A stretch of 64,000 nt of DNA. Origin: Nocardioidaceae bacterium SCSIO 66511 (GTDB taxonomy: Bacteria > Actinomycetota > Actinomycetes > Propionibacteriales > Nocardioidaceae). Below, piece by piece: positions 1-15,070 of this stretch. The first letter of the stretch is position 1; the number at the start of each line of letters is the position of its first letter. Both the position numbers and the translations under genes were made by a program. The notes beneath the pieces are model-generated. The model had not been told where the DNA came from. It worked only from the letters and a program-made list of their open reading frames with translations, and did no database searches. The DNA is taken from contig CP095846.1 in the NCBI GenBank assembly GCA_023100825.1, forward strand, positions 930,001 through 994,000. Reading direction: 5' to 3'.

Positions 1-1
1 T

Positions 2-322
2 TTGAATCGAAGCGGCGACTCGCTTGTGCGGTCGCTTCGTCTGCTACTTACTGCTCCATTCCCGGACTCCCTGGTTGGGGATACACCGGTCGAGGCGCGC
101 GCGTACAACAAGGGGGCATTTCTGAATGCGAGCCTGACGTTCAACCCGGAGTTGCAGCCGATCATCGACGACATGTCACCTGCCGAGTACAAGAAGTTTC
201 TCGCAGCGATGGGCGTGAGTCGGCGTAGCGCGGATGCGCGGTCAGAGCGGGAGTCCGTTGAGAGCGATAACTCGTCGAACGGACTTGAGCAGCTGCTTTT
301 GGACGGAAGCGTTAGCGAATGA
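2..322 (+). CDS. MCE family protein, C-terminal fragment (MceE-like)
   Basis: This is the 3' end of a gene cut by the left edge of the window; the TTG at position 2 need not be its start. About 106 residues are visible, including LRLLLTAPFP and LTFNPELQPIID, which resemble the tail of actinobacterial MceE lipoproteins, followed by a charged low-complexity end. MCE proteins form the periplasmic substrate-binding tunnel of Mce lipid/sterol importers. The stop overlaps the next MCE gene by 4 nt (ATGA), so the two are translationally coupled. MceE is inferred from position directly before an MceF-like protein; MceD cannot be excluded. Confidence 0.7.
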   Translation: MNRSGDSLVRSLRLLLTAPFPDSLVGDTPVEARAYNKGAFLNASLTFNPELQPIIDDMSPAEYKKFLAAMGVSRRSADARSERESVESDNSSNGLEQLLLDGSVSE

Positions 323-1584
323 TCACACGCGCAACAAGACTGCGACTCCTCATCTTTGTTGTACTCACGCTGGTCGGCATTGCATATGTCGGTGCAAGGT
401 ACGCTCAGGTGGATCGCCTCGTCATCGACCGTACGTACGACGTGACTGTGGATCTGCCGGAATCCGGAGGCATCTTCGTTGGTGCTGACGTGTCCTATCG
501 TGGCGTGAGCGTTGGCAGGGTCAGCGATCTGAAGTTGTCGGAGACAGGTGTCCACACGACCCTGAGCATTGATGACACCAACGACGACATCCCGAGTGAC
601 CTCGAAGCGGTTGTCGCGGACAAATCGGCCGTCGGCGAGCAGTATGTTGACCTTCAACCACGGACAGACTCGGAGCCCTATTTGGCAGACGGCTCCGTCA
701 TCGAACAGGCTGACACGACGACGCCGATCTCGACTCAGGATCTGCTCGCCAACGTTTCGAGCTTTGTAGGATCTGTGAACACGCACGATCTGCGTACGGT
801 GGTGCACGAGCTCGGCGTCGGTTTCGACGGTACCGGTCAGGACATCAGCAAGATCATCGATACCTCGAACTCGTTCATCGAGACCGCGAACAAGCGGTTC
901 GGCGTCACTGCTCAGCTGATCCGTGACGGTTCGACGGTGCTGGACGGGCAGATTGCGGTTGGGAGCAGCATCCGATCGTTCAGCCGGGATCTCGCCGACT
1001 TCTCTGATGCGCTGCGTGAGTCCGATCCTGACCTGCGGGCGGTGCTGGAGGACGCGCCCGGCACGGCCGACGAGATCAGTGCGTTGCTCGACGAGAACAA
1101 GAAGAGTATTGGAGCATTGATCGGGAACCTGCAGAGTCTCAACAGGCTGACGGTGGCGAACCTTCCTGGTCTTCGCGGAGTTCTCGTTCTTGCTCCGTAC
1201 GCGGTTGAGAACGGATTCAGCGTGTTGTCGAAGGACCGAGATGGCAAGTACGAGATCCGGCTCGCGATGGCCGTGAGCAAGGAGCCGCCGTACTGCGAGA
1301 GTGGATACGTTCCGCTTACGGACCTCCCGAAGCCTTCAGATCTCGGGGCACGCAAACTTGTTGGCCGTGTCTGCAACGAGCCCGCATCGAAGACCAACGC
1401 GCGTGGGGTGCAGAACAACCAATCGCTTCGCGGTGCCCCGGTCGCCGGTGTGTACGACGAGGAGTCCGGCGAGTTCAGCACCGATGTGCCCGACGGCCTG
1501 TCGCGGCCGGCCCCGTCTGCCACCGATGAGCCGCCCTCGGACTCGTGGACGAACCTGATGATGGCACCATCGGTTACTCAATGA
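319..1584 (+). CDS. MCE family protein, MceF-like
   Basis: A 421-residue protein with one N-terminal membrane anchor (about residues 7-27, LRLLIFVVLTLVGIAYVGAR), then an MCE domain (about 35-125, containing YDVTVDLPESGGIFVGADVS and SAVGEQYVDLQPR), a helical middle region and a Pro/Ser/Asp-rich tail. This is the layout of the last of the six MCE subunits of an actinobacterial mce operon. Subunits A-F assemble into a transport tube for lipids or sterols together with YrbE permeases and an MceG ATPase, none of which is in view. The ATG start overlaps the upstream gene by 4 nt. The substrate cannot be told from the sequence. Confidence 0.88.
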   Translation: MITRATRLRLLIFVVLTLVGIAYVGARYAQVDRLVIDRTYDVTVDLPESGGIFVGADVSYRGVSVGRVSDLKLSETGVHTTLSIDDTNDDIPSDLEAVVADKSAVGEQYVDLQPRTDSEPYLADGSVIEQADTTTPISTQDLLANVSSFVGSVNTHDLRTVVHELGVGFDGTGQDISKIIDTSNSFIETANKRFGVTAQLIRDGSTVLDGQIAVGSSIRSFSRDLADFSDALRESDPDLRAVLEDAPGTADEISALLDENKKSIGALIGNLQSLNRLTVANLPGLRGVLVLAPYAVENGFSVLSKDRDGKYEIRLAMAVSKEPPYCESGYVPLTDLPKPSDLGARKLVGRVCNEPASKTNARGVQNNQSLRGAPVAGVYDEESGEFSTDVPDGLSRPAPSATDEPPSDSWTNLMMAPSVTQ

Positions 1585-2213
1585 GCGAAGCAGAAGACGA
1601 CCAGGTCGAGCCGGCCGCCGACGACTCGACTGAGGTCAAGCAGGATGAGCGTGCCCGTACCGCAGCACTTCCGATCGCGATCGTGCTCGTAGTCATCGCC
1701 GTGATCGCGGCAGGTGTCGGCATCTGGCTGGTGGCAGCGCCTCCGGCGACGACCGAGGAGACGAACGACTCGAATCGGCAGGACGCGATTGTCGCCGCGG
1801 AACGGTTCACGAGCCTCCTGACCGACTTCGACGCCACCAAGGACGTGAAGGCGTATGCAGGCGAGCTCGCCGACCAGCTGACCGACGGCACCGACAGTCC
1901 GTGCTGGTCGACTGTCGCAGGGTTCGTACCCGCGGTTGCCGACGAGGCGACCGCGCAGGCCGCGAAGCAGCGCAAGCAGCTCTATGAGGGCGAGGTTCGC
2001 GAGCGGGCTGTCGAGACCGTCGACTCGGATTCGGCACGCGTCATCCTTGCAGCCGATTTCGCCACGTCGGCGGTGATGAAAGGTAAGCGAGTTCCGCTGC
2101 TCGCGCAGCCCTTGCGCCTCAGGCTCGACCTCGAGCTCGACGGGGACAACTGGCTGGTCTCGAACTGCACCCTGGTCACGCCTGCCACGGGCGACGAGGA
2201 CGGTGAACAGTGA
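1581..2213 (+). CDS. Mce-associated membrane protein 1
   Basis: I place the start at the ATG at 1581, which overlaps the MceF stop (ATGA), rather than at the upstream GTG at 1545; this gives 210 residues. An acidic cytoplasmic leader is followed by one transmembrane helix (LPIAIVLVVIAVIAAGVGIW) and an extracytoplasmic domain carrying two Cys residues (SPCWS and SNCTL). This matches the Mas proteins that follow mceF in actinobacterial mce operons and help stabilise or assemble the transporter. Exact function within the complex is unknown. It is coupled to the next gene by a GTGA overlap. Confidence 0.8.
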   Translation: MSEAEDDQVEPAADDSTEVKQDERARTAALPIAIVLVVIAVIAAGVGIWLVAAPPATTEETNDSNRQDAIVAAERFTSLLTDFDATKDVKAYAGELADQLTDGTDSPCWSTVAGFVPAVADEATAQAAKQRKQLYEGEVRERAVETVDSDSARVILAADFATSAVMKGKRVPLLAQPLRLRLDLELDGDNWLVSNCTLVTPATGDEDGEQ

Positions 2214-3031
2214 TGACCCCGAGTCCTTCTGGGAGCAACCGTCGCCGGATTGCCGGTGACGCAGCACGCCGTCGCCGCGAGGCCGAAACGGGCGGTGACA
2301 CCGAGGCGGCCCCCGAAGCAGTCGAAGACGGTCAATCCGCCGCCGGCGCGGAGACCGATAGCCCATCGGACACGGTCGAGACTGAGCCTGCGGACGCGGA
2401 TACGAGTGACACCCCCACTCCCGACGCCGACCCGGCACCGGACCGAGCGCGCAAGAGCGTGTTCGACCTTGCAGTACCGCCGCGAGAGACCTGGTGGTGG
2501 CTGGGCGCGTTGATGGTCGTGATGATCGCTGCACTTGTTTTCGTGGCCTACGTGGGCTTCGGGTACCTCGATGATCGCAACGACGATCAGGCCTTCGCCG
2601 ACAATCGTGAGGACGCGACGTCATCCGCGGCAACCGCCGCCGAGACGATCTTGAGCTACAGCTACCAGAGCCTCGATGACGATCGGGCCGCGGCCGAGAA
2701 GACGATGACCGACGACTTCGCCAAGGAGTACGGCGAGTTATACACGAAGCCGTACTGCGAAGCGTTCCCGGGCCAGGAGGACTGCACCGTCGAAGGCACC
2801 TTCCCGGACGTGGTCAAACGCAACAAGCAGCAGACCGAAGCCGCGGTCGTCGACGTTGCGCCGATGGAGTGCGGTGACGAGTGCAGCGACGACAAGGCGT
2901 CGGTGTTGCTGTTCATCGACCAGGAAAGCACCTCGGACGGCGAACAACAGAACCCCGTCGGCAACCGAGCCGTCTTCACGATGGTCAAGCAGGACGGCGA
3001 CTGGCTCGTCGACGGCATCCGCTACGTCTAG
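2210..3031 (+). CDS. Mce-associated membrane protein 2
   Basis: A 273-residue protein starting at GTG 2210 (ATG 2213 is equally possible). It has a long acidic, Ala/Asp/Thr-rich cytoplasmic segment (about residues 1-90), one transmembrane helix (WWWLGALMVVMIAALVFVAY) and a C-terminal domain of the NTF2-like Mas type, with Cys residues in KPYCEAF, EDCTVE and MECGDEC. It ends the mce operon. Its neighbour upstream has the same architecture, so they are probably a paired accessory unit of the Mce importer. No hairpin terminator is obvious after the stop. Confidence 0.8.
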   Translation: MMTPSPSGSNRRRIAGDAARRRREAETGGDTEAAPEAVEDGQSAAGAETDSPSDTVETEPADADTSDTPTPDADPAPDRARKSVFDLAVPPRETWWWLGALMVVMIAALVFVAYVGFGYLDDRNDDQAFADNREDATSSAATAAETILSYSYQSLDDDRAAAEKTMTDDFAKEYGELYTKPYCEAFPGQEDCTVEGTFPDVVKRNKQQTEAAVVDVAPMECGDECSDDKASVLLFIDQESTSDGEQQNPVGNRAVFTMVKQDGDWLVDGIRYV

Positions 3032-3063
3032 CTCCGGTTGTGGCCTCCGTCACCTTCCGTTAC

Positions 3064-3131
3064 GGTCACTGGGTCACCGTGTGTGACACGCGGTGTATCA
3101 CCGAACGAGGGACGACGAGGGGACGACGGTG
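3064..3131 (+). repeat. 68-bp leader repeat, copy 1
   Basis: This segment aligns without gaps to 3901-3968 (about 58 of 68 positions identical by eye) and ends on the GTG start codon of the first secreted paralogue. The best conserved blocks are GTGACACG, GTGTAT and ACCGAACGAGG. It shows that the regulatory leader was duplicated along with the coding sequence. Confidence 0.85.
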
Positions 3132-3824
3132 AATTCACGAGTCATATTCGCGACCATAGGCTGCGTGTTGACATTTGGGTTGAGCACTGGTCCGTCTAGT
3201 GTGGCTACGCAGCCCAATGTCGCGGCGCCGAGCACCAGCGGTCGAACCAAGTTCATGAAGGCCACAGCCGACTACAGGTGTAAGGCAATAAATTCCGTGG
3301 TTGATCAGTTGATCGGTGGCCCGCAAGATGTTCGTGTTCACCTTGCTGGAAAGTTCCCGACGGTGCTTGCGAGTGGGCAGATTGCGAGGGTGCGGAAGTT
3401 TCGGGCGAGGTTGACGTTAAGTCGGAGGCTCGTTCGGAAGTTGAAGCACGAGCAGGGTGTCAAGCGTGTAGCGGCTAATGCTGGCGCACGTTACCTGGTC
3501 GGAAAGTCGAACCATGGTAAGCCGATTGGCCTTGTTGTAAAGTGGCAAGGCCGCCAAGAATATGTGCGTTCGAACCATAAACGTGGACGCTTCGTGAGGT
3601 TGCGGCTGGGGCATAAGAACGTAACCTACAGTCCGGGTCGGGTTAAGGTGCGTGCTCCGCAGTCGGCGGAGAGACTAGTGGTTCTTCTCCCGAAGCACCT
3701 TGGGTACGTCCAACACTATCGAATGCCATTGGTAATGGGAGGAAAGAAGCAGCCGTGGAAGTGCTCCGTGGCCGGAAAGGGTAAGCAAAAGGATCGGCGT
3801 CTCGGTGTGATCAAGGTTCGCTGA
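3129..3824 (+). CDS. Secreted basic protein, tandem paralogue A (unknown function)
   Basis: I do not recognise the family with certainty. Starting at GTG 3129, preceded by a GAGGGG stretch, it encodes 231 residues: a signal peptide (about 1-30), then a strongly Lys/Arg-rich mature part. Two Cys residues lie near the ends (YRCKA and WKCSV), which may form a disulfide. The layout (aromatic-x-Cys, then VHLAGKFPTVLASGQ, then beta-rich stretches) loosely recalls actinobacterial secreted DUF6801-like proteins; that is a weak resemblance. The next gene has the same plan and the same leader. Codon use is richer in A/T than the mce and rpoB genes on either side, which hints at transfer. Confidence 0.7.
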   Translation: MNSRVIFATIGCVLTFGLSTGPSSVATQPNVAAPSTSGRTKFMKATADYRCKAINSVVDQLIGGPQDVRVHLAGKFPTVLASGQIARVRKFRARLTLSRRLVRKLKHEQGVKRVAANAGARYLVGKSNHGKPIGLVVKWQGRQEYVRSNHKRGRFVRLRLGHKNVTYSPGRVKVRAPQSAERLVVLLPKHLGYVQHYRMPLVMGGKKQPWKCSVAGKGKQKDRRLGVIKVR

Positions 3825-3900
3825 GATGAACTACTGAGCGATGGGTGCTGGAAACTATCGTCGTGCGGCACGCAACTATGGCCTCGGCCATCTTCGGCGC

Positions 3901-3968
3901 GGTCACTGCGAAACCGCGCGTGACACGCCGTGTATAACCGAACGAGGAACGACGAGGGGGCTACGGTG
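3901..3968 (+). repeat. 68-bp leader repeat, copy 2
   Basis: Second copy of the leader at 3064-3131, again ending exactly on a GTG start. TGTATAAC here versus TGTATCAC in copy 1 lies in a position where a -10 element could sit, but no matching -35 box is clear. Confidence 0.85.
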
Positions 3969-4658
3969 AAGAAGCGTTTGGCCAGAGTCGCTTGGGTGGC
4001 CGTGGCTGTGGTTGCCCTGATGGCGGGCTCGGCGACCGCACATTCAGAGATGAAACTAGTTGCCGATGGCGAGCAGGTTCGGAACTCCAATACCAACCAT
4101 CGCATCGACGGGGAAACAGCTCGGCGAAAAGCCATTCGAGGTACGTCGCAGCATCGGTGCGAGATGCCACAAGGCAAGCCGATCCGTTTTCGGATTAGCC
4201 TGCGAGCCGACGTTCCCGTAAAAGTCAGGCGCGGGTCTACTGTCGTCCTCCACAATTGGCGCGCTCGGATTCGTCTATCAAAAGGCTCAGTAGCACGCCT
4301 TAAGGCCTACTCGAACGCGCAGCGTATCAAGATCTACATGGGAGCCGGAGCCTCCGAATACAATGCGATCTTCATTGTTGTCGGGAAAGGTAAGAAGCGA
4401 GTCGTGTCGCAGATCGATGACGGTAGGACGGGTGCGAAGCTGAAGCGTGGTAAGCCATCAGTTTTGCGACTGCGCGGCGATCGCCTGAAGGTCGCGTTGC
4501 CGAATCAGAGTGGACAGCGTGTATGGTTGCGTTTTGGTCGTTCGGGCTCCTGGTTCTACACGTTGATACCTCGAGACGATTCGGTGACCTCGCTCTTCTT
4601 GAATTGTCAGCGGATCGCGTCGCCTCACAAGATAGGATTCGTCACTGTGCGCGGGTAG
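3966..4658 (+). CDS. Secreted basic protein, tandem paralogue B (unknown function)
   Basis: Starting at GTG 3966, it encodes 230 residues with a clear signal peptide (KKRLARVAWVAVAVVALMAG, cleaved near ATAHS) and a basic mature domain. It parallels the preceding gene: a Cys in HRCEMP, then LRADVPVKVRRGS and WRARIRLSKGSVARLK, and a second Cys near the end (LNCQRI) followed by a GFVTVRG tail that matches GVIKVR in the first protein. The Cys pair and the end motif are shared, but overall identity is low, so this is an old duplication or one under fast change. No enzyme motif is visible. A cell-wall or surface role is a guess. Confidence 0.7.
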   Translation: MKKRLARVAWVAVAVVALMAGSATAHSEMKLVADGEQVRNSNTNHRIDGETARRKAIRGTSQHRCEMPQGKPIRFRISLRADVPVKVRRGSTVVLHNWRARIRLSKGSVARLKAYSNAQRIKIYMGAGASEYNAIFIVVGKGKKRVVSQIDDGRTGAKLKRGKPSVLRLRGDRLKVALPNQSGQRVWLRFGRSGSWFYTLIPRDDSVTSLFLNCQRIASPHKIGFVTVRG

Positions 4659-4688
4659 CCATCCAAAGCCTGAGGAGATGACATTGCA

Positions 4689-5199
4689 ATGCTCAGATCA
4701 ATTGCAATTGGTGCAATGGCCAGTCTTGTCGTCGTTGCGATAGGCTCGCCCGCCCAGGCGGCGGAGCGGACACTGCACGATAAGCGTGGAGACAAGAAGC
4801 AACTCGACATCGTCGCTACCAAGTTTGTGAACGGGGGAAATCGAGCGGAGTCGCGACCCGCTTCCGCAACTCGAGCATGGGCCGTGAGGGCTACGTCATT
4901 TCACTTCTCCGCCCGACCCGCAGGCCGGTCAACTTCTACTTGGTAGTTGGCTGGGACCCTCGCAGGGTGTCACGGGCGGCGTGATGCGTCAGTCACGTGA
5001 TCGCAAGCATATGAAGCTCATCACGAAACGTTGTGGTGTGAAGAAGGGTCGGAAGCACAGTCGTATCTGGATCAGCGTCGATGCTGATCGGTGCTTCGGT
5101 CGCGCCGCGGGTGCGATGCGCTTCGGAACGAGCAGCGCATCCGACGACCATGCCCCTCAGAAGCGACTCGTCACCAAACATCCGGTCAAGCGCGGCTGA
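4689..5199 (+). pseudogene. Secreted protein gene with two 1-base frameshifts
   Basis: The ATG at 4689, with GAGGAG upstream, opens a signal peptide (AMASLVVVAIGSPAQAAERT) and reads TLHDKRGDKKQLDIVATKFV, then runs to a stop at 4946 in an out-of-frame stretch. Sense continues in the -1 frame from about 4835 (SSGVATRFRNSSMGREGYVI, then PVNFYLVVGWDP), and in the next -1 frame from about 4958 (SQGVTGGVMRQSRD, then KLITKRCGVKKGR) to the TGA at 5197-5199. Restoring one G in the G run at 4833-4837 and one base in the CCC at 4957-4959 would rebuild an uninterrupted protein of about 170 residues. This is either a recent pseudogene or two homopolymer sequencing errors. Confidence 0.7.
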
Positions 5200-5517
5200 G
5201 GCTGTAGGCAGAGTTCGCCGACTTCTCGGTGCTGGCGAGCGCGTTCGGCACCTAAAAGTCCGCGAACTCTGGCCAGCGGCCGCCACGAAGGCTGGCGCAC
5301 GCCCAACCCGCCGGGGTACGGTGCTTGACGTGCGGTTCGCAACCGGGCATAGTCGCCGGTTGCGTTCTTGCCGTCGTGGGTCTAGACTGCTTATTTGCGC
5401 TGCCTGCATCCCGCCTTGGTCCCCTTGACTGGGGCGATGTGGCCTGCGCGGAATCCGCCGGATTCCCAAGCCGGATGAGCTTCATCGAGAACAGCGAGCC
5501 CTCGGAAGGACCCTCTC
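5200..5517 (+). other. rpoB upstream region (318 nt)
   Basis: No convincing gene is present. It holds the rpoB promoter described separately, a transcribed leader of about 160 nt, and a GGAAGGACC ribosome-binding stretch (about 5506-5514) in front of the TTG start. I see no strong intrinsic hairpin in it. Confidence 0.6.
5325..5353 (+). promoter_or_regulatory. Predicted housekeeping-sigma promoter of rpoBC
   Basis: TTGACG (5325-5330) and CATAGT (5348-5353) are separated by exactly 17 bp, close to the sigma-70/HrdB consensus. It lies about 165 nt before the rpoB start, leaving a long leader as is common for rpoB in actinobacteria. Confidence 0.6.
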
Positions 5518-8982
<3,465 letters not shown>

Positions 8983-9067
8983 GGCCGGGGGCCCGCCGGC
9001 ACTCGGTGGGCCCCGACCCCCACTCCCCACCTTTGAGTTTCACCAAGATTGAGGATGCGAAGACAAC

Positions 9068-12895
<3,828 letters not shown>

Positions 12896-12900
12896 CCCAT

Positions 12901-12998
12901 CGCTGAGACGCGACTTATATCGCACTGAGACGAGAACTGCCCCAGCCGATCGGCTGGGGCAGTTCTCGTCTCAGTGCGATATAAGTCGCGTCTCAGCG
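12901..12998. repeat. 98-bp perfect palindrome between convergent genes; likely bidirectional terminator
   Basis: Every one of the 49 bases of 12901-12949 pairs with 12950-12998, with no unpaired loop beyond the centre GCCGATCGGC. The anchor CTGAGACG occurs twice in the left arm, at 12903 and 12925 (22 bp apart), and is mirrored in the right arm. The right end supplies the stop codon (12993-12995) of the minus-strand phosphoesterase gene. It can end transcription from rpoC and from the opposing gene. The length and perfect symmetry exceed what a terminator needs. Confidence 0.9.
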
Positions 12999-14876
12999 CT
13001 CTTCGACGACCTTGAACACCATCGTGCGATCGAACTCCCGACCGTACGCGTCCGTCGCGGTCACCACGGCCTTGTGCGTACCGGCGTCCAGCGTCGTCGG
13101 CAGCTCGTGCCGCCACAGATGCATGGACCGGTCGGCAACGCTCCCGCCATTGACGAGTTGCTGGGCGACGGCGTGCGGATCCGACCACTGCGGACCGATG
13201 CGCTGGTCCTCGCCCTGCATCGGCTGCGTACGTACGGCCTCACCCGCGGGTTCGCCGTCGATCGTGACCTCGACCGTCGAGTCCGACGATCCCATCCAGA
13301 AGTTGGCCGTCAGCCAGCTGCCGCCTTGCAGGTCTGCGCGCGTGATGCGGCGCAGGTCGCCGAGCTCAGGTGCTTTGCCCTGCTTATCGTCGTTCCACTT
13401 CTGGCGGGCGACGTACCACTGCCGGTACGACGGGGAGTTGACGCTCAGCTGCACCTGGTAGTCGTCGGGTTTGCCGGTGACCGTGTAGCGCTCCTGGAAC
13501 GAGTTGCCGTCTACGTCCAGAGTCAAGATGCCCGGCCGCCCACCGTCACGGCCGACGGCTACCGGGTAGCCCTCCGGAGTGAGCTCGCCGGAGAACCAGT
13601 CACCGGAGATCGCGCCCGCCACGAGATGCGGGAACGGCAGCCCCTCTATACCGAAGATGTCCTTCCAACCCTTGACCAGGTCTCCGGTCTTCATGTTCTC
13701 GATCGAGTGCGTATGACCGGCGACGGCAACGGCGTCACGGCCGTCGAGCAGCCGGTAGACCTCGCGTACCTGATCGACCTGGTGGATCGGGCTGCCCTCG
13801 TCGGCGAACGTCAGCAGCGGGATATGGCTTGCGATCACGACCAGCTTGTCGTCGGGAACGTTGCGCAGATCGCGCTCCAACCAGTCGAGCTGGTCTGCGC
13901 CGAGCCGTCCGTTGTACGACGGATCGTTCTTCGGGTCGTCACACTCGGGACGCTTGCCGTCGGAGTTGTCGACGTCAGGCGTGCAGGGATAGCGAACCGT
14001 GTTCAGCGCGACGACGTGCGCTTCGCCGACGTCATAGGAGAAGTACGTCGGCGCGAGCTGCTCCCGGAAGGTGTCGAAGGAGTGCTCGGCGGTGGGCGAG
14101 TCGTAGTCGAGGTCGTGGTTGCCCGGCAGGAACCGAACCGGACCGTTCAGCTGGTCGGCCAGGCCGCGTACGTCCGGGTACAGCGACAGATCGTCGCCGA
14201 CGACGTCGCCGATGAACAACGCACCGCAGCTGGCGTAGTCGGTGCGCTCGGACAGGTCGGTGATGGCGCCGTCTCGCGCGTACCCGATCTCGGTCTTGTC
14301 GTACGGCTGCAGATCGCCGGCGATCACGCAGCCCTGCTCGCGATCGGCGGTCGCCTTGCTCTTGGCCAGCGGAAAGTTGACGGCGTCGGGCAAGGGCCCG
14401 GTCGGCTCGATCCCGCCGTACTTCAGCTTCGGGGAGCCGGCCGGCAGATGGGTGTAGTGGAACTGCGCGACATTCGATTCGTCGACCGGCACTTGGTAAC
14501 CCGCGGGCTGGGTGATGAACACGGTCATGTTCTCGTACGCGGGCAGTTCGTACCGACCGAACCGGTCGGTCGTCGTGACGTCGCGTCCGTTGGAAACGGT
14601 GACCTCGGGAAGGCCTCGTTCGCCGCCGTCGCTACTGCTGTCACGGTCGCGGTCGACGAAGACCCGGCCCTTCAGGGTCTCGGCGGAGCGCGACTCAGAG
14701 CCGCTCTCGCGTACGACCTCGACCTGGCCACGGTACGCAGTGGCGTCCCAGTCGGCCGGCGCAGCGGCGTGGGCGGGTGGAGAGACGGATGGGCTGGTGG
14801 TCGACAGTCCGGCGACGGCGATGGCGCCGGATGCGATCAGGGCGAGGGTGGTTCGACTTCGGTGCGGAGCGGACAT
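12993..14876 (-). CDS. Secreted calcineurin-like metallophosphoesterase
   Basis: A 627-residue exported protein with a signal peptide (about 1-38, ending APPAHAAAPA in outline), an N-terminal Cna/SdrD-like beta domain (about 68-125: GRVFVDRDRDS, then TTDRFGRYELP), a metallophosphoesterase core with metal-ligand motifs GDVVGDD, GNHDLDYD and AGHTHS, and a C-terminal beta domain. The family includes nucleotidases, phosphodiesterases and phytase-like enzymes; the substrate cannot be assigned. It is monocistronic, convergent with rpoC, and its stop lies inside the 98-bp palindrome. Confidence 0.88.
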   Translation of the reverse strand: MSAPHRSRTTLALIASGAIAVAGLSTTSPSVSPPAHAAAPADWDATAYRGQVEVVRESGSESRSAETLKGRVFVDRDRDSSSDGGERGLPEVTVSNGRDVTTTDRFGRYELPAYENMTVFITQPAGYQVPVDESNVAQFHYTHLPAGSPKLKYGGIEPTGPLPDAVNFPLAKSKATADREQGCVIAGDLQPYDKTEIGYARDGAITDLSERTDYASCGALFIGDVVGDDLSLYPDVRGLADQLNGPVRFLPGNHDLDYDSPTAEHSFDTFREQLAPTYFSYDVGEAHVVALNTVRYPCTPDVDNSDGKRPECDDPKNDPSYNGRLGADQLDWLERDLRNVPDDKLVVIASHIPLLTFADEGSPIHQVDQVREVYRLLDGRDAVAVAGHTHSIENMKTGDLVKGWKDIFGIEGLPFPHLVAGAISGDWFSGELTPEGYPVAVGRDGGRPGILTLDVDGNSFQERYTVTGKPDDYQVQLSVNSPSYRQWYVARQKWNDDKQGKAPELGDLRRITRADLQGGSWLTANFWMGSSDSTVEVTIDGEPAGEAVRTQPMQGEDQRIGPQWSDPHAVAQQLVNGGSVADRSMHLWRHELPTTLDAGTHKAVVTATDAYGREFDRTMVFKVVEER

Positions 14877-15004
14877 GAGGGGTGGCCTCCTGCTCGACGG
14901 ACGGAGCGAACGCGACCGCCAACCGGTCGCTGCGGAGGTGATTCCCAGGCATGCTGAACGTTCGGCGAGGCGGGGTCGAACGGTCGATGGCCGCTCGGTG
15001 GAGC

Positions 15005-15070
15005 GTGCAGGAGCGCCGACTCAGCGGTGCAGGAGCGCCGACTCAGCGGGGTACTTCTCGCGTCTCAGCG
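15005..15070. repeat. Three 22-bp tandem units at a gene end
   Basis: 15005-15026 and 15027-15048 are identical 22-mers; 15049-15070 is a diverged third unit. Each ends in CG(A/T)CTCAGCG, i.e. CGCTGAG(A/T)CG on the minus strand. The TGA stop of the minus-strand acyltransferase gene (15043-15045) lies inside the second unit. The third unit shares TCGCGTCTCAGCG with the end of the palindrome at 12986-12998. Confidence 0.85.

Noticed and set aside
12901-12998. CRISPR or phage attachment site at the long palindrome
   Set aside because: There is no spacer-repeat series, no cas gene, no integrase and no tRNA nearby.
13074-14957. 627-residue plus-strand frame opposite the phosphoesterase gene, and 14512-16224 opposite the acyltransferase
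   Set aside because: The minus strand carries signal peptides, membrane helices and catalytic motifs; the plus-strand frames are Arg/Val-rich shadows.
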